64,000 nt of DNA from Treponema sp. (GCA_017534445.1 JAFXWC010000071.1:62001-126000), one strand, 5' to 3'; shown: positions 51,617 through 60,430, numbered from the stretch's first letter. The notes: generated by a model from the sequence alone, not told the origin. Numbers and translations: made by a program.

Positions 51617-52237
51617 CTAGGCGCTCTCGTAAATCGGTTCAAAATCCTCAGCAGGATGTCCGCACAAGGGGCATGTGTAATCCGAAGGAAGCTCTGGGTT
51701 CATATACTCGTAGCCGCATATCTTGCACTTCCAGCCGATGATTTTCTTAGAAGACTCAACCTTTACCTTTGGCTTTACATTGCTCTGGTAATCGGCATAA
51801 GTCATTGGAGGCATTGAGCCCGTCACTTCCGCGTCCTGAATTTCTGCCACAAAAAGCGTGTGAGTTCCCAAGTCTGTCTTGGAAAGAACCTTGCAAGTAA
51901 AAACAGAACAGGTGTGCTCCACCAAATAAGGACATCCGTTAGCATCCGTCTTGTAGGCAAAGTTTGCAAACTTGTCCACATTCCGTCCGCTCTGGTAACC
52001 AAAATGCTTAAAAAGGTCAAAGCCAGCACTCTTGTCCAAAACAGAAAGACAGAAAACACTGCTTTCTTTTATCAGGTCGCATGTGTAGTTCTGATTCAAA
52101 AGAGATATTGCAATCCGAACAGGATCAGATGCAACCTGAATGCAGGTGTTCGTAACGCAAGCGTTTATTTTTCCTGCACCAACAGAGCCAAGAACGAACA
52201 GGCCGTAGGAAATATTGTAAAGTGCCTTATTGTCCAT
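51617..52237 (-). CDS. Flavin reductase-rubredoxin fusion (high-molecular-weight rubredoxin type)
   Basis: A 206-residue protein. An FMN-binding flavin reductase domain (about 1-150, LYNISYGLFVLGSVGAGKIN) is fused to a C-terminal rubredoxin (WKCKICGYEYMNPELPSDYT, CPLCGHP). It transfers electrons from NAD(P)H to peroxide- or superoxide-reducing partners such as the two neighbouring enzymes. Its ATG directly abuts the superoxide reductase stop. Confidence 0.93.
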   Translation of the reverse strand: MDNKALYNISYGLFVLGSVGAGKINACVTNTCIQVASDPVRIAISLLNQNYTCDLIKESSVFCLSVLDKSAGFDLFKHFGYQSGRNVDKFANFAYKTDANGCPYLVEHTCSVFTCKVLSKTDLGTHTLFVAEIQDAEVTGSMPPMTYADYQSNVKPKVKVESSKKIIGWKCKICGYEYMNPELPSDYTCPLCGHPAEDFEPIYESA

Positions 52238-52612
52238 CTATCTGTCTGCCCAAAGTCCGTGAAGATTGCAGTAGGCATAAGCCCTTACAAGTTCGTCGCC
52301 CTCGGAAAGCACAAAAGAAGCCTTTGGTTCTGCGCCCGGAGCAAGTTCCCTAAACATAAAGCCGCATTTGGTCTGAATGCCAATCCATTCAATAAAATGC
52401 TTTTCTTCCATAGGATGAATAACAGCCCCAACCGTTACCTGAACGGAGCTTCCGTTTTTAGTAACAACCGGAACATGTTTTTCAACGGCGGCATCAGTTG
52501 TGTTTGCCTTTAGCTCAACAAGCGAGCCGTCAGCACAAGAGGAAGCAGCTCCACCAGCCGGCATGGCAAGCACCTTTCCAGAATCCTTACACCTGAAAAA
52601 TTTCATTTCCAT
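52238..52612 (-). CDS. Superoxide reductase, class III (neelaredoxin-like)
   Basis: A 124-residue superoxide reductase. The active-site iron ligands are visible: EKHVPVV, the histidines in HPMEEKHF, and CNLHG near the end. The N-terminal desulforedoxin-like part keeps only two cysteines (Cys8, Cys26), so it cannot hold the FeS4 centre, as in the T. pallidum enzyme. It removes superoxide without making oxygen. AGGAGG precedes the ATG. First gene of a three-gene oxygen-defence operon. Confidence 0.92.
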   Translation of the reverse strand: MEMKFFRCKDSGKVLAMPAGGAASSCADGSLVELKANTTDAAVEKHVPVVTKNGSSVQVTVGAVIHPMEEKHFIEWIGIQTKCGFMFRELAPGAEPKASFVLSEGDELVRAYAYCNLHGLWADR

Positions 52613-52752
52613 AAAAACCTCCTCTTAAAATGATAGTATGCTTTATTCCTTTTGTAAATAGAAACAAAAAGCACTCCTGCAAAAAAATCGCCACACCAAA
52701 AATCCGCACCACCAAAGCACGGAAAATTGGCATGACGAAGCCTTCACTTTCT

Positions 52753-53841
52753 TTACCACCAAGAGAAGAAGAGCCCCGCAAGAGGAGAAAGCACAATCAT
52801 TATGCAAGAGAAAGAAAATGACTCTATGCTAATAAGAGTTGCCCTCTGCTCAGAAGGGAACATATCCTGCAAGCGGGTGTTGGTCCTAACCTGAAGCGCA
52901 TCATCCGCCATAGAAGCCATAAAGCCACCGAGCGTCATCAAAAGGTAAAGCCCAGTATGCTCAAGCGCAATTCCAGACAGAATCACCGCCGTGGAAATCA
53001 AAAAGATAACCCGGTAGCGGACCTTCCTTGCCAAAAGGATTAGCCTTGCGCCGATTATCCCCCCCATCTGGAGCACAAGAAGAGCCGCCCCGAGTGCCCA
53101 GTTTGGAATTCCGGCCATAGGAAGTTTTGCCTGCAAAAAGAACAAAAGCAAAATATCCAAGGCACCCACAAAAGAATTTGTGAACATCAAAAGCAATGCC
53201 TTTCTTGCTTCCTTTAGGAACAAAAAGCTTTTCTTAAAGCAGGAGCCAATTTCCTTCCAAACATTAAAGTCCTTTGCAAGCGGAGAAAGCCTTACTTCAA
53301 CAAGCCCAAAAAGAATCACAAGCTGAATCAAGGCCGCAAAGACGCCGGTCGCATACGCAAGCCTGTAGCCAATCACCAGCGCAAAGCCAGCCGTCAAAGT
53401 GGAAAGCCCCTCGCACACGCGGTAGATTACAAGCTGGTTGGAAGCATAACGGTCAAACTTTTCCTCCTGCCCCACAGACTTCAATGAATCGTAAGCCAGA
53501 GCATCCCCAGAACCGGATGCAAAGTTGTAGCAAAGCGCATGAAGCCCAATCGAAATGCACACCATGGCAAAATTGTTGGAAAGAATCATCACAATGTCCG
53601 CCGCAATCCGCATGATGCAGGAAATCACAAGCGTCTTCTTCCTTCCAAAAACATCCGCCAGAACACCCGACGGAATCTCAAACAAAATGCTCACGATATG
53701 AAAAACCGTCTCTGCAAAACCAATCTGCGCAAGAGAAAATCCGCGGGCCGCAAGAATTGCAACCCAAGCTCCAGAAAGAGAAATCTGGCCAAAAACCGCA
53801 GATGAATACAATCTTCCAATTTGTTTCTTAATATTGAACAT
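52753..53841 (-). CDS. MFS transporter, probably truncated at the C-terminus
   Basis: A 362-residue major facilitator with about eleven helices and the loop motif GVLADVFGRKKTLV after helix 2. It lacks the expected last helix: the frame ends GLFFSWW-stop. The next 140 bp toward the superoxide reductase gene, in the same frame but behind TAA and TGA codons, still reads FFAGVLFVSIYKRNKAYYHF, a plausible last helix and tail. The 3' end may therefore have been lost by mutation. Substrate unknown (drug or sugar efflux type). Confidence 0.78.
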   Translation of the reverse strand: MFNIKKQIGRLYSSAVFGQISLSGAWVAILAARGFSLAQIGFAETVFHIVSILFEIPSGVLADVFGRKKTLVISCIMRIAADIVMILSNNFAMVCISIGLHALCYNFASGSGDALAYDSLKSVGQEEKFDRYASNQLVIYRVCEGLSTLTAGFALVIGYRLAYATGVFAALIQLVILFGLVEVRLSPLAKDFNVWKEIGSCFKKSFLFLKEARKALLLMFTNSFVGALDILLLFFLQAKLPMAGIPNWALGAALLVLQMGGIIGARLILLARKVRYRVIFLISTAVILSGIALEHTGLYLLMTLGGFMASMADDALQVRTNTRLQDMFPSEQRATLISIESFSFSCIMIVLSPLAGLFFSWW

Positions 53842-54111
53842 AATAAGCCGCCCCTTTACGGCAAAAATAATAAGTCGTAAAAAAGGGAAGTGGTTCTAAT
53901 GCGTTGGATTTTTTTTAGAAAAGGGAATTACAAAAGCGATGAATCGTTTAATGCAAAACCACAGTTTTCTGAAAAAGGCCCACTACCCCTATTGGCGGGT
54001 AGAGATATAGCATTTTTCTAACAATAAAACTGAAGTTTTCCACATAATAATTTTATCCTAACGCAAGAATAAAAACTTGTCAATAATTTTTTTCTGCTTT
54101 TCTAAATTTTT

Positions 54112-54260
54112 CGGACGGTAATTTCTTTTGTTCTACCATTTTGCCCTTTGACTAATTCGACCGGACATGCCTCTGCGCCACCGCCCTTCCGGGGTTCCGC
54201 GGGCCCCTACCCGCTCCATTGCCTTGCGGCAACGCTACCGCGCCCCTCCACGGCGGCGTA
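54112..54260. repeat. Modular intergenic hairpin repeat, copy 7 (with head module)
   Basis: CGGACGGTAA...CTACC head, GGACATGCCTCTGCGCCACCGCC, TTCCGGGGTTCCG, GCGGGCCCCTACCCGC hairpin, CTCCATTGCC, TTGCGGCAA hairpin, CCCCTCCACGGCGGCGTA. It is in the 976-bp spacer 53842-54817; 53842-54110 is AT-rich with nothing recognisable. Confidence 0.65.
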
Positions 54261-54361
54261 TGTTGCATTCAAAAAACATCCATTGATTAGATTTTTTCAA
54301 ACATCTCTACAAGTGCGTCTTTTGTTTTTTTGGGAAGAGAATCTATTTTATTAACTAATCT

Positions 54362-54505
54362 TCTGTAAAAGATGAATTTATATGGTTTTCAGGAGAAGGA
54401 TTGGATCCAGTTAATGGAACTTGGGATGGAGCAGTAGTCGATTATTTTTATGACAGTTCTACTCATGCAGACAAATGGTGGTGGCAAACAGTGATTTTTT
54501 ACTAA
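54362..54505 (+). pseudogene. C-terminal remnant of an unknown protein
   Basis: 48 open codons, SVKDEFIWFSGEGLDPVNGT then a WDG, DYFYDS, ADKWWWQ and IFY ending, terminated by TAA. An in-frame stop lies just upstream and there is no start signal. The composition (Trp-rich, well-formed codons) looks like a real protein end left after deletion. I do not recognise the family. Confidence 0.5.
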
Positions 54506-54605
54506 ATTATAACACAAAACGCCACTGCCCGTAATGGAGAGCCCCGTTTTTGCAACTACTTCACAAGCATTTTTCCTTTAAAAAAAATTTCTTGTATTTT
54601 TCTGC

Positions 54606-54634
54606 TTGACAAATTATTTCAATGCCAATAAGAT
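54606..54634 (+). promoter_or_regulatory. Promoter of the ABC-F leader
   Basis: Perfect TTGACA (54606-54611), 17-bp spacer, TAAGAT (54629-54634). It gives a leader of about 175 nt before the ABC-F gene. Confidence 0.62.
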
Positions 54635-54656
54635 AAAACCAAGATACAAATAATCC

Positions 54657-54806
54657 TTTAGGAGACACACTGCCCATGATACTGTAAATCTGATTTCCGT
54701 AAACAAAGCAATTTCTCGCACGAGAAGTTATTCTGGAAGTCAGTTGCAGTTCAATTCATTTTTAGTCAGTGTGAGCAACACGGTTGCTGTAACTGGCTTC
54801 TTTTTT
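54657..54806 (+). promoter_or_regulatory. Attenuator leader of the ABC-F gene (mini-ORF and terminator)
   Basis: TTTAGGAG (54657-54664) precedes the three-codon ORF ATG ATA CTG TAA (54676-54687). A TTCTC/GAGAA hairpin follows (54713-54726). Then GAAGTCAGTTGCAG (54736-54749) pairs with CTGTAACTGGCTTC (54787-54800) through all 14 positions (two G-U), ending in T6 (54801-54806): a terminator 11 bases before the gene. The alternative hairpin AGCAAC-ACG-GTTGCT (about 54774-54788) shares bases with the terminator arm and could act as anti-terminator. Confidence 0.7.
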
Positions 54807-54817
54807 GAGAGGCCAAA

Positions 54818-56380
54818 ATGTCAATACAAATCACAAAACTCAATTTTTCCTATCCCTCTTCGCATACAAATTTGTTTGAGGATTTTTCGCTTTCAATTCA
54901 GGACGGCTGGACTTGTATCGCAGGCAGCAACGGCTCAGGAAAAAGCACTTTGCTTAAACTGTCAGCCGGACTTCTGAATGCAGACGGCGGTAAAATTTCT
55001 TCTGACGGAAATGCCCTTTACTGCGCCCAGGATTGCTCTGAAATTCCAGACAACCTCTACAATGCCTTTTGGTCAGATGACAATGAGGTAAGAAAATTTT
55101 TCTCTATTCTTTGCGTAACAGAAGAAATGCTTGAACGCTACGAAAGTCTTTCTGGCGGAGAAAAAAAACGCATCCAGATTGCATCGGCACTTGCGGAAAA
55201 GCCAAGCCTACTCCTATTGGACGAACCAACAAATCATCTTGACGAAAAGACAAAGGCAATGATTTTAAAGGCTCTCAAAAGTTTTAGCGGCACAGGCATA
55301 ATCGTAAGCCACGACAGAAGCTTTGCAGACTCACTCTGCACACGAACAATTTACCTCTACAACGAAGCCTCGTCTTTTGCAGGCGGAAAAGAACGCACCG
55401 TTTACGACACATATCCATGCGGCCTTTCCAAAGCTCTGGAACTAAGACAAAGCGGAGCGGAACAGTCGCGCGGTGAATGGGAAAGGCTTAACGCAAAGGC
55501 TTCCTCTGAAAAAGAGCGAAGCGCAAAACTCGAAGCGCAAAACCAAAAGTCAAAGGCAAGGCTTTCCAAAAAGGCAATCGATTCACACGACCACGACGCG
55601 CAAAGAAAAATCGACACGGCAAGAATATTAGGAAAAGACCGCTCAACAGGAGACGCAAAGGCCCGGCTTTCAAGTCAAATCCGCCAGACAGAAAACGAGC
55701 GGGATGCGGTAAAAAAATCACTCAAACGCAAGGAAGGTTTTTCCCTTAGCGAAAGTGATTTTTCAAAGACCATTGTCATTCAAGAAGAAATTCTTAAAAC
55801 GCCTTCCTACAGCCTAAAAATTCCCCACATAGAAATTAACAGCGGAACAAAGATTGCCCTTACCGGAGAAAACGGAAGCGGAAAAACCCTCTTTGTCAAA
55901 CACGTAATTTCCCTGTTGGAAAAAGCCGGCCGTCAAAAAGAGATGCTCTATCTTCCCCAAGAAATTTCTTTGGAGCAGACAAAAAGCATTATGTCAGACT
56001 TTTACGGGTTGGAAGAAAGCGAGCGCGGAGAAGTTCTTTCCACACTCTACAGGCTTGGAAGCGAAGTCGAACGGCTGGCCTTTCTGCCATCAGAAAAATC
56101 GGAAGAAGAAATGCAGGATGCCCCAAGGTTAAGCCCCGGCGAACTAAGGAAACTGATGATTGCCCTTGCAGTTCAAAAACCGCTTTCACTCTTGATTCTG
56201 GACGAGCCAACAAACCACATGGACATCACAAGCGTAAGGGCTTTGGAAAATGCACTCTCATCACTGGACTGCGCAATGATTACGGTAAGCCACGACAAGA
56301 TTTTCTTGGAAAAAATATCAAACGCAAGTCTTGTCGCAGAAAGAAATGGAAACTTAGGAGAAATAAAAAGGAGCCTATAA
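54818..56380 (+). CDS. ABC-F family ATPase (possible ribosome-protection protein)
   Basis: A 520-residue protein with two ABC domains in one chain and no membrane helix. Domain 1: GSNGSGKST, LSGGEKKRIQIASAL, LLLDEPTNHLD. Linker: long charged coiled coil (about 210-310, RLNAKASSEKERSAKLEAQN). Domain 2: GENGSGKT, LSPGELRKLMIALAV, LILDEPTNHMD. This is the ABC-F architecture; some members remove antibiotics from the ribosome. The attenuator-like leader favours that role, but the drug cannot be told. GAGAGG precedes the ATG. Confidence 0.88.
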   Translation: MSIQITKLNFSYPSSHTNLFEDFSLSIQDGWTCIAGSNGSGKSTLLKLSAGLLNADGGKISSDGNALYCAQDCSEIPDNLYNAFWSDDNEVRKFFSILCVTEEMLERYESLSGGEKKRIQIASALAEKPSLLLLDEPTNHLDEKTKAMILKALKSFSGTGIIVSHDRSFADSLCTRTIYLYNEASSFAGGKERTVYDTYPCGLSKALELRQSGAEQSRGEWERLNAKASSEKERSAKLEAQNQKSKARLSKKAIDSHDHDAQRKIDTARILGKDRSTGDAKARLSSQIRQTENERDAVKKSLKRKEGFSLSESDFSKTIVIQEEILKTPSYSLKIPHIEINSGTKIALTGENGSGKTLFVKHVISLLEKAGRQKEMLYLPQEISLEQTKSIMSDFYGLEESERGEVLSTLYRLGSEVERLAFLPSEKSEEEMQDAPRLSPGELRKLMIALAVQKPLSLLILDEPTNHMDITSVRALENALSSLDCAMITVSHDKIFLEKISNASLVAERNGNLGEIKRSL

Positions 56381-56381
56381 A

Positions 56382-57362
56382 ATGGAAATCAAAGAAATCA
56401 AAAGCAACAAAAAAGAATATCTTCCCCTCCTGCTTTTGGCAGACGAACAGGAAGACATGGTTGACCTCTATCTTGAAAAGGGACGCATGTTCGTCCTTGA
56501 AGATGACGGCATAAAAGCTGAATGTGTTGTTACGGACGAAGGGAATGGCCTCTTGGAAATAAAGAACATCGCTACCAATCCCAAAAGTCAGGGAAAAGGC
56601 TACGGCAAAAAACTGATTGAATTTGTAGAAAAAGAATTTCATAATGATTATGATACTCTGCAAGTCGGAACAGGCGACAGTCCGCTAACAATCCCTTTCT
56701 ATGAAAAATGTGGATTCAAACGGCATCATGTCGCAAAGAATTTTTTTACGGATAACTATGACCATCCCATTATCGAAGCTGGAGTTCAGCTGGTAGACAT
56801 GATATACTTACAGAAGGAGCTAAAAAAAATGAACATGATTGATATTATTATGACCAGACGGAGTTACCGCGGTAAATACAAGGAGCAAAAAGTTCCCAAA
56901 AGCGATTTGGTAAAAATCATGGAAGCAGGACTTGCCGCTCCTTCAGGATGCAACAAGCAAACCACAAGTCTTATTGCCATTGACGATCCTGACACACTAA
57001 AAAAATTAAAGGAAGTAATCGTTCCTTCAGTTGCAGAAACCGCACCCGCAATGATTTGTGTCCTAACACAAAGAATCAACGCATACAGGGACAGATGTTT
57101 TGCAACGCAGGACTATTCAGCCGCAATAGAAAACATGCTGCTTGCCATTGTAGAACTTGGCTACCAAAGCTGCTGGTACGAAGGCCACATAACAGATGAA
57201 GATAAAATCGGTCAAAAGATGGCAGACCTTCTTGGAGTTCCAACTGATTACGAACTGGTATGCTTTCTTCCGGTAGGCATTGCAGAAGACGAGGCTAAAG
57301 CTCCAAAGAAAAAGCCTTTTGAAGAAAGGGCCTGGTTCAACAAATTTGGCAACAGAGAATAA
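56382..57362 (+). CDS. GNAT acetyltransferase-nitroreductase in-frame fusion
   Basis: A 326-residue open frame containing two unrelated enzymes. Residues 1-148 are a GNAT acetyltransferase (IKNIATNPKSQGKGYGKKLI, PFYEKCGF). Residues about 150-326 are a nitroreductase (DIIMTRRSYRGKYKEQKVP, AAPSGCNKQ, LAIVELGYQSCWY). Between them lies AAGGAG (56814-56819) and an ATG at 56829, a normal start for a separate nitroreductase. With one A fewer in the A8 tract (56822-56829) the first protein would stop at TGA overlapping that ATG. The fusion may thus be a recent one-base insertion, a slippage site or a sequencing error. Confidence 0.82.
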   Translation: MEIKEIKSNKKEYLPLLLLADEQEDMVDLYLEKGRMFVLEDDGIKAECVVTDEGNGLLEIKNIATNPKSQGKGYGKKLIEFVEKEFHNDYDTLQVGTGDSPLTIPFYEKCGFKRHHVAKNFFTDNYDHPIIEAGVQLVDMIYLQKELKKMNMIDIIMTRRSYRGKYKEQKVPKSDLVKIMEAGLAAPSGCNKQTTSLIAIDDPDTLKKLKEVIVPSVAETAPAMICVLTQRINAYRDRCFATQDYSAAIENMLLAIVELGYQSCWYEGHITDEDKIGQKMADLLGVPTDYELVCFLPVGIAEDEAKAPKKKPFEERAWFNKFGNRE

Positions 57363-57430
57363 CCTGCACGGAAAAATTCAAGAATCTCTTTAATGCAAAG
57401 CTTTTATAATTATGATAGAATAAAAGCATA

Positions 57431-58450
57431 TTGAAAACGAACACAAATATTATAGCACGCGTATCATGCGTACAGAAAAATCTCTTTACCCTTTTGCCTT
57501 GCGATGAAAACGGAAATGCAAATCCAGACTCCGAAATCAAGGGGAAGCTAAAAGGGAAGTTTTACAATCTTGGACTTGAACCGCCTGTCGTTGGTGACTA
57601 TGTAAAAGTCTTTACCAACGAATATGGCGATGCATTGATCGATGAAGTGCTGCCGCGAAAAAGCGTCTTCAAGCGTCCCAACAGGAGCGGTCACGCGGAA
57701 GCCTTCCTAAAGAACCTTCTTGAAGAAACAATTGTTGCAAACTTCGATTATGTTTTTATTGTCACGTCGCTGAATCAGGATTACAGTGAAAACAGAATAG
57801 CCCGCTATGTTTCAATCACACTGAATACCGGGGCAAAGCCTGTCGTAATTTTATCCAAGGCTGACTTGTGCTCAGACTTAGAGCTTAAGGTGGAAATCAC
57901 AAAAGCAGTATGCAACAAGGCCGATGTCTTTGCAATCAGTTCCCTGACAGGCTATGGCATTGAAAACCTAAAGCCCTACCTGCAAAAGGACAAGACAATA
58001 GCAATTGTTGGCTCATCTGGAGTTGGCAAGTCAACCTTGCTAAACACATTGAACGGTAGCGACTTAATGAAAGTGAACCACATCCGCGATGCAGACGGAA
58101 AGGGGCGGCACACAACAACTTACCGCGAACTCTTCCGCCTAAAAACTGGCAGCTGGATAATAGACACTCCGGGCCTGCGCGAAATAGGCGTACTTGATAT
58201 GGAAGAAGGAATAGACGAAACCTTTTCCGACATAGTAAGTCTTTTTGGCAAATGCAAATTCAGCGACTGCACACATACACAGGAGCCCGGCTGTGCAGTT
58301 CTTGCCGCAATAAAAAACGGAAGCCTGAGCGAGGAACGTTGGCAAACCTACCTTCAGCTCCACACCGAAAACGATTGGGGCAAAAAAAAGATGAAGCAAA
58401 TTGCAAAGTTCATAAGGAACTATCAGAAAAACCGCTACATAGAGGAATAA
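57431..58450 (+). CDS. rsgA: Ribosome small-subunit GTPase RsgA
   Basis: A 339-residue circularly permuted GTPase that matures the 30S subunit. N-terminal OB-fold, G4 LSKADLC, G1 GSSGVGKST, G3 DTPGLREIG, and the zinc site CKFSDCTHTQEPGC are present in the permuted order. The start is TTG at 57431; no better start gives the full OB-fold. A TAGAAT box at 57416-57421 would make the leader very short. Confidence 0.93.
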   Translation: MKTNTNIIARVSCVQKNLFTLLPCDENGNANPDSEIKGKLKGKFYNLGLEPPVVGDYVKVFTNEYGDALIDEVLPRKSVFKRPNRSGHAEAFLKNLLEETIVANFDYVFIVTSLNQDYSENRIARYVSITLNTGAKPVVILSKADLCSDLELKVEITKAVCNKADVFAISSLTGYGIENLKPYLQKDKTIAIVGSSGVGKSTLLNTLNGSDLMKVNHIRDADGKGRHTTTYRELFRLKTGSWIIDTPGLREIGVLDMEEGIDETFSDIVSLFGKCKFSDCTHTQEPGCAVLAAIKNGSLSEERWQTYLQLHTENDWGKKKMKQIAKFIRNYQKNRYIEE

Positions 58451-58452
58451 AA

Positions 58453-58923
58453 ATGATTGTTATCCGCAAAGCAAAAAAAGAAGATTTTGCCGCTCTTGAA
58501 GAATTGTACACCGAACTTGAAAAGGATGCCGTCATGTATCAGCCGGAACATTTCATCCTTAGCAAAAAGGGAGAACGCACCAAACAGTTGGAGCTTCTAA
58601 CAAAAAGCGAAAATCAACTTATGCTTATTGCGGAAAAAGACGAAAGAATAGTTGGCTTTGCGCACGTTTTGTTTGCAAAGGCAAAAGAAATTTCCTGCCT
58701 TAAGCCACAGAGCAACATCTATCTTCAGGATTTGCTTGTTACGGAAAAATGCAGAAGCAAAGGAATAGGAACGCTGCTCCTTAATGCCGCCAAAGAATAC
58801 GGCAGAGAAAAAGGAGCAAACTTTTTCCGAACCCAAGTTTTTCCCATGAACAAGGCAGGCATGCGCTTTTATGAGCGCAACGGCTTTTCTGCAAAGATGA
58901 TTACAATAGAGTGTCCGCTGTAA
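58453..58923 (+). CDS. GNAT family N-acetyltransferase
   Basis: A 156-residue acetyltransferase: IYLQDLLVTEKCRSKGIGTL and NKAGMRFYERNGFSAK. AGAGG lies seven bases before the ATG, overlapping the rsgA 3' end, so it is co-transcribed with rsgA. The longer upstream frame overlaps rsgA and is rejected. Substrate unknown. Confidence 0.87.
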   Translation: MIVIRKAKKEDFAALEELYTELEKDAVMYQPEHFILSKKGERTKQLELLTKSENQLMLIAEKDERIVGFAHVLFAKAKEISCLKPQSNIYLQDLLVTEKCRSKGIGTLLLNAAKEYGREKGANFFRTQVFPMNKAGMRFYERNGFSAKMITIECPL

Positions 58924-59018
58924 AAAAATAAAAAGGCCATCCTCCTAATCCATCAATTGAAATAAAAAGCTTGAAGATGTAAAATATTTAAGCACAGGAA
59001 AAGTAGCAGGAGGTAAAA

Positions 59019-60404
59019 ATGTCAATTGTAGCTGCCTTCATGCTTCCTCATCCACCGATGATAGTCCCAGAGGTTGGGCGTGGAAGTGAAAAACAAATAG
59101 AAAAAACAATTAAGGCTTATGAAAAAGTTGCAGATGAAATTGCAGCTTTAAAGCCAGAGACCATTATAATCTCAAGCCCACACAGTGTAATGTATGCAGA
59201 TTATTTTCACATCTCTCCCGGCTACAGTGCGTCAGGTTCTTTTGCGGCATTTGGTGCAGACCAAGTAAAATTTGAAATTGACTATGACGAAGAACTGGTA
59301 AAACTTTTGGCAAGCAAGGCTGAGGCTGCTGCTTTTCCGGCAGGAAGTCTTGGCGAAAAGAAAAAGGAACTTGACCACGGCACCATGGTTCCCCTCTACT
59401 TCATCATGAAAAAGTACAAGGATTTTAAGCTTGTAAGGACTGGACTTTCCGGCCTCGATCTTCTAAAGCATTATGAATACGGAATGCTCATAAAGGATGC
59501 GGTAGAAAATCTGAATAGAAAGGTTGTATATGTAGCAAGCGGAGATTTGTCCCACAAGCTTCAGTCATACGGTCCATACGGTTTTGCAGAAGAAGGGCCT
59601 GTCTATGACGCAAGAATTATGGAAGTATGCTCAAAGGCAAACTTTGGGGAGCTTTTTGATTTTGATGAAAGCTTCTGTGAAAAAGCCGCTGAATGCGGAC
59701 ACAAATCTTTTGTCATTATGGCAGGCGCGCTAGACGGCAAGTCTGTGTCGGCAAGCCAATATTCCCACGAGGATGTAACCGGAGTTGGATACGGAATATG
59801 CTCTTTCATTCCAAAAGCAGACGATGAAACAAGACATTTCCTTAAGGCAAGGCTAAGAACTGTAGAAGAAGAAATTGAGCAAAAGAAAGAACAGTCTGAC
59901 GTATATGTAAAACTTGCAAGGGCATCTGCAGAGTATTATGTAAAAAACGGAAGTGTCATGAAAACACCAGATTGGGTAGCAGACGAACTTCTGAATGTAA
60001 AAGCAGGGGCTTTTGTTTCAATTCATAAATTCGGTGCACTCCGGGGCTGCATAGGAACAATCGCTCCCACACAAGAAAATCTTGCCCAAGAGATAATTCA
60101 AAATGCAGTGAGTGCCGTTTCTAAAGACCCTCGTTTTGAACCAGTTGATGAAAGTGAATTAAAGTGGCTGGACATAAACGTGGATGTTTTGGGCGAGCCG
60201 GAAAAAATCAAATCAGAAGCAGAGCTTGACGTAAAAAAATATGGGGTCATCGTGCAAAGCGGATACAAAAGGGGCCTGCTGCTCCCAGACCTTGATGGCG
60301 TTGATACCGTTGAAGAGCAGGTTGCCATTGCAAGGCGCAAAGGCGGTATTGCTCCCGGCGAAAAAGTTGACATGTTCCGCTTTCAGGTTGTACGGCATTA
60401 TTAG
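59019..60404 (+). CDS. AmmeMemoRadiSam protein B-A fusion (Memo/LigB-like plus AMMECR1)
   Basis: A 461-residue fusion. Residues 1-265 or so form a Memo/class III extradiol dioxygenase-like domain (MLPHPPMIVPEVG, ISSPHSVMYADYFHIS, YVASGDLSHKL). Residues about 285-461 form an AMMECR1 domain (GAFVSIHKFGALRGCIGT, DPRFEPV). Together with the radical SAM protein encoded 26 bp later they make up the AmmeMemoRadiSam set, whose reaction is not established. In many genomes A and B are separate genes; here they are joined. AGGAGG precedes the ATG. Confidence 0.9.
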   Translation: MSIVAAFMLPHPPMIVPEVGRGSEKQIEKTIKAYEKVADEIAALKPETIIISSPHSVMYADYFHISPGYSASGSFAAFGADQVKFEIDYDEELVKLLASKAEAAAFPAGSLGEKKKELDHGTMVPLYFIMKKYKDFKLVRTGLSGLDLLKHYEYGMLIKDAVENLNRKVVYVASGDLSHKLQSYGPYGFAEEGPVYDARIMEVCSKANFGELFDFDESFCEKAAECGHKSFVIMAGALDGKSVSASQYSHEDVTGVGYGICSFIPKADDETRHFLKARLRTVEEEIEQKKEQSDVYVKLARASAEYYVKNGSVMKTPDWVADELLNVKAGAFVSIHKFGALRGCIGTIAPTQENLAQEIIQNAVSAVSKDPRFEPVDESELKWLDINVDVLGEPEKIKSEAELDVKKYGVIVQSGYKRGLLLPDLDGVDTVEEQVAIARRKGGIAPGEKVDMFRFQVVRHY

Positions 60405-60430
60405 TCAGACACAACCAATTGGAGAATAAG

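Noticed and set aside
54622-54636. ATG CCA ATA AGA TAA as a leader peptide for the ABC-F gene
   Set aside because: It overlaps the -10 box, so it would not be transcribed from the promoter found; the MIL mini-ORF at 54676 has a ribosome site.
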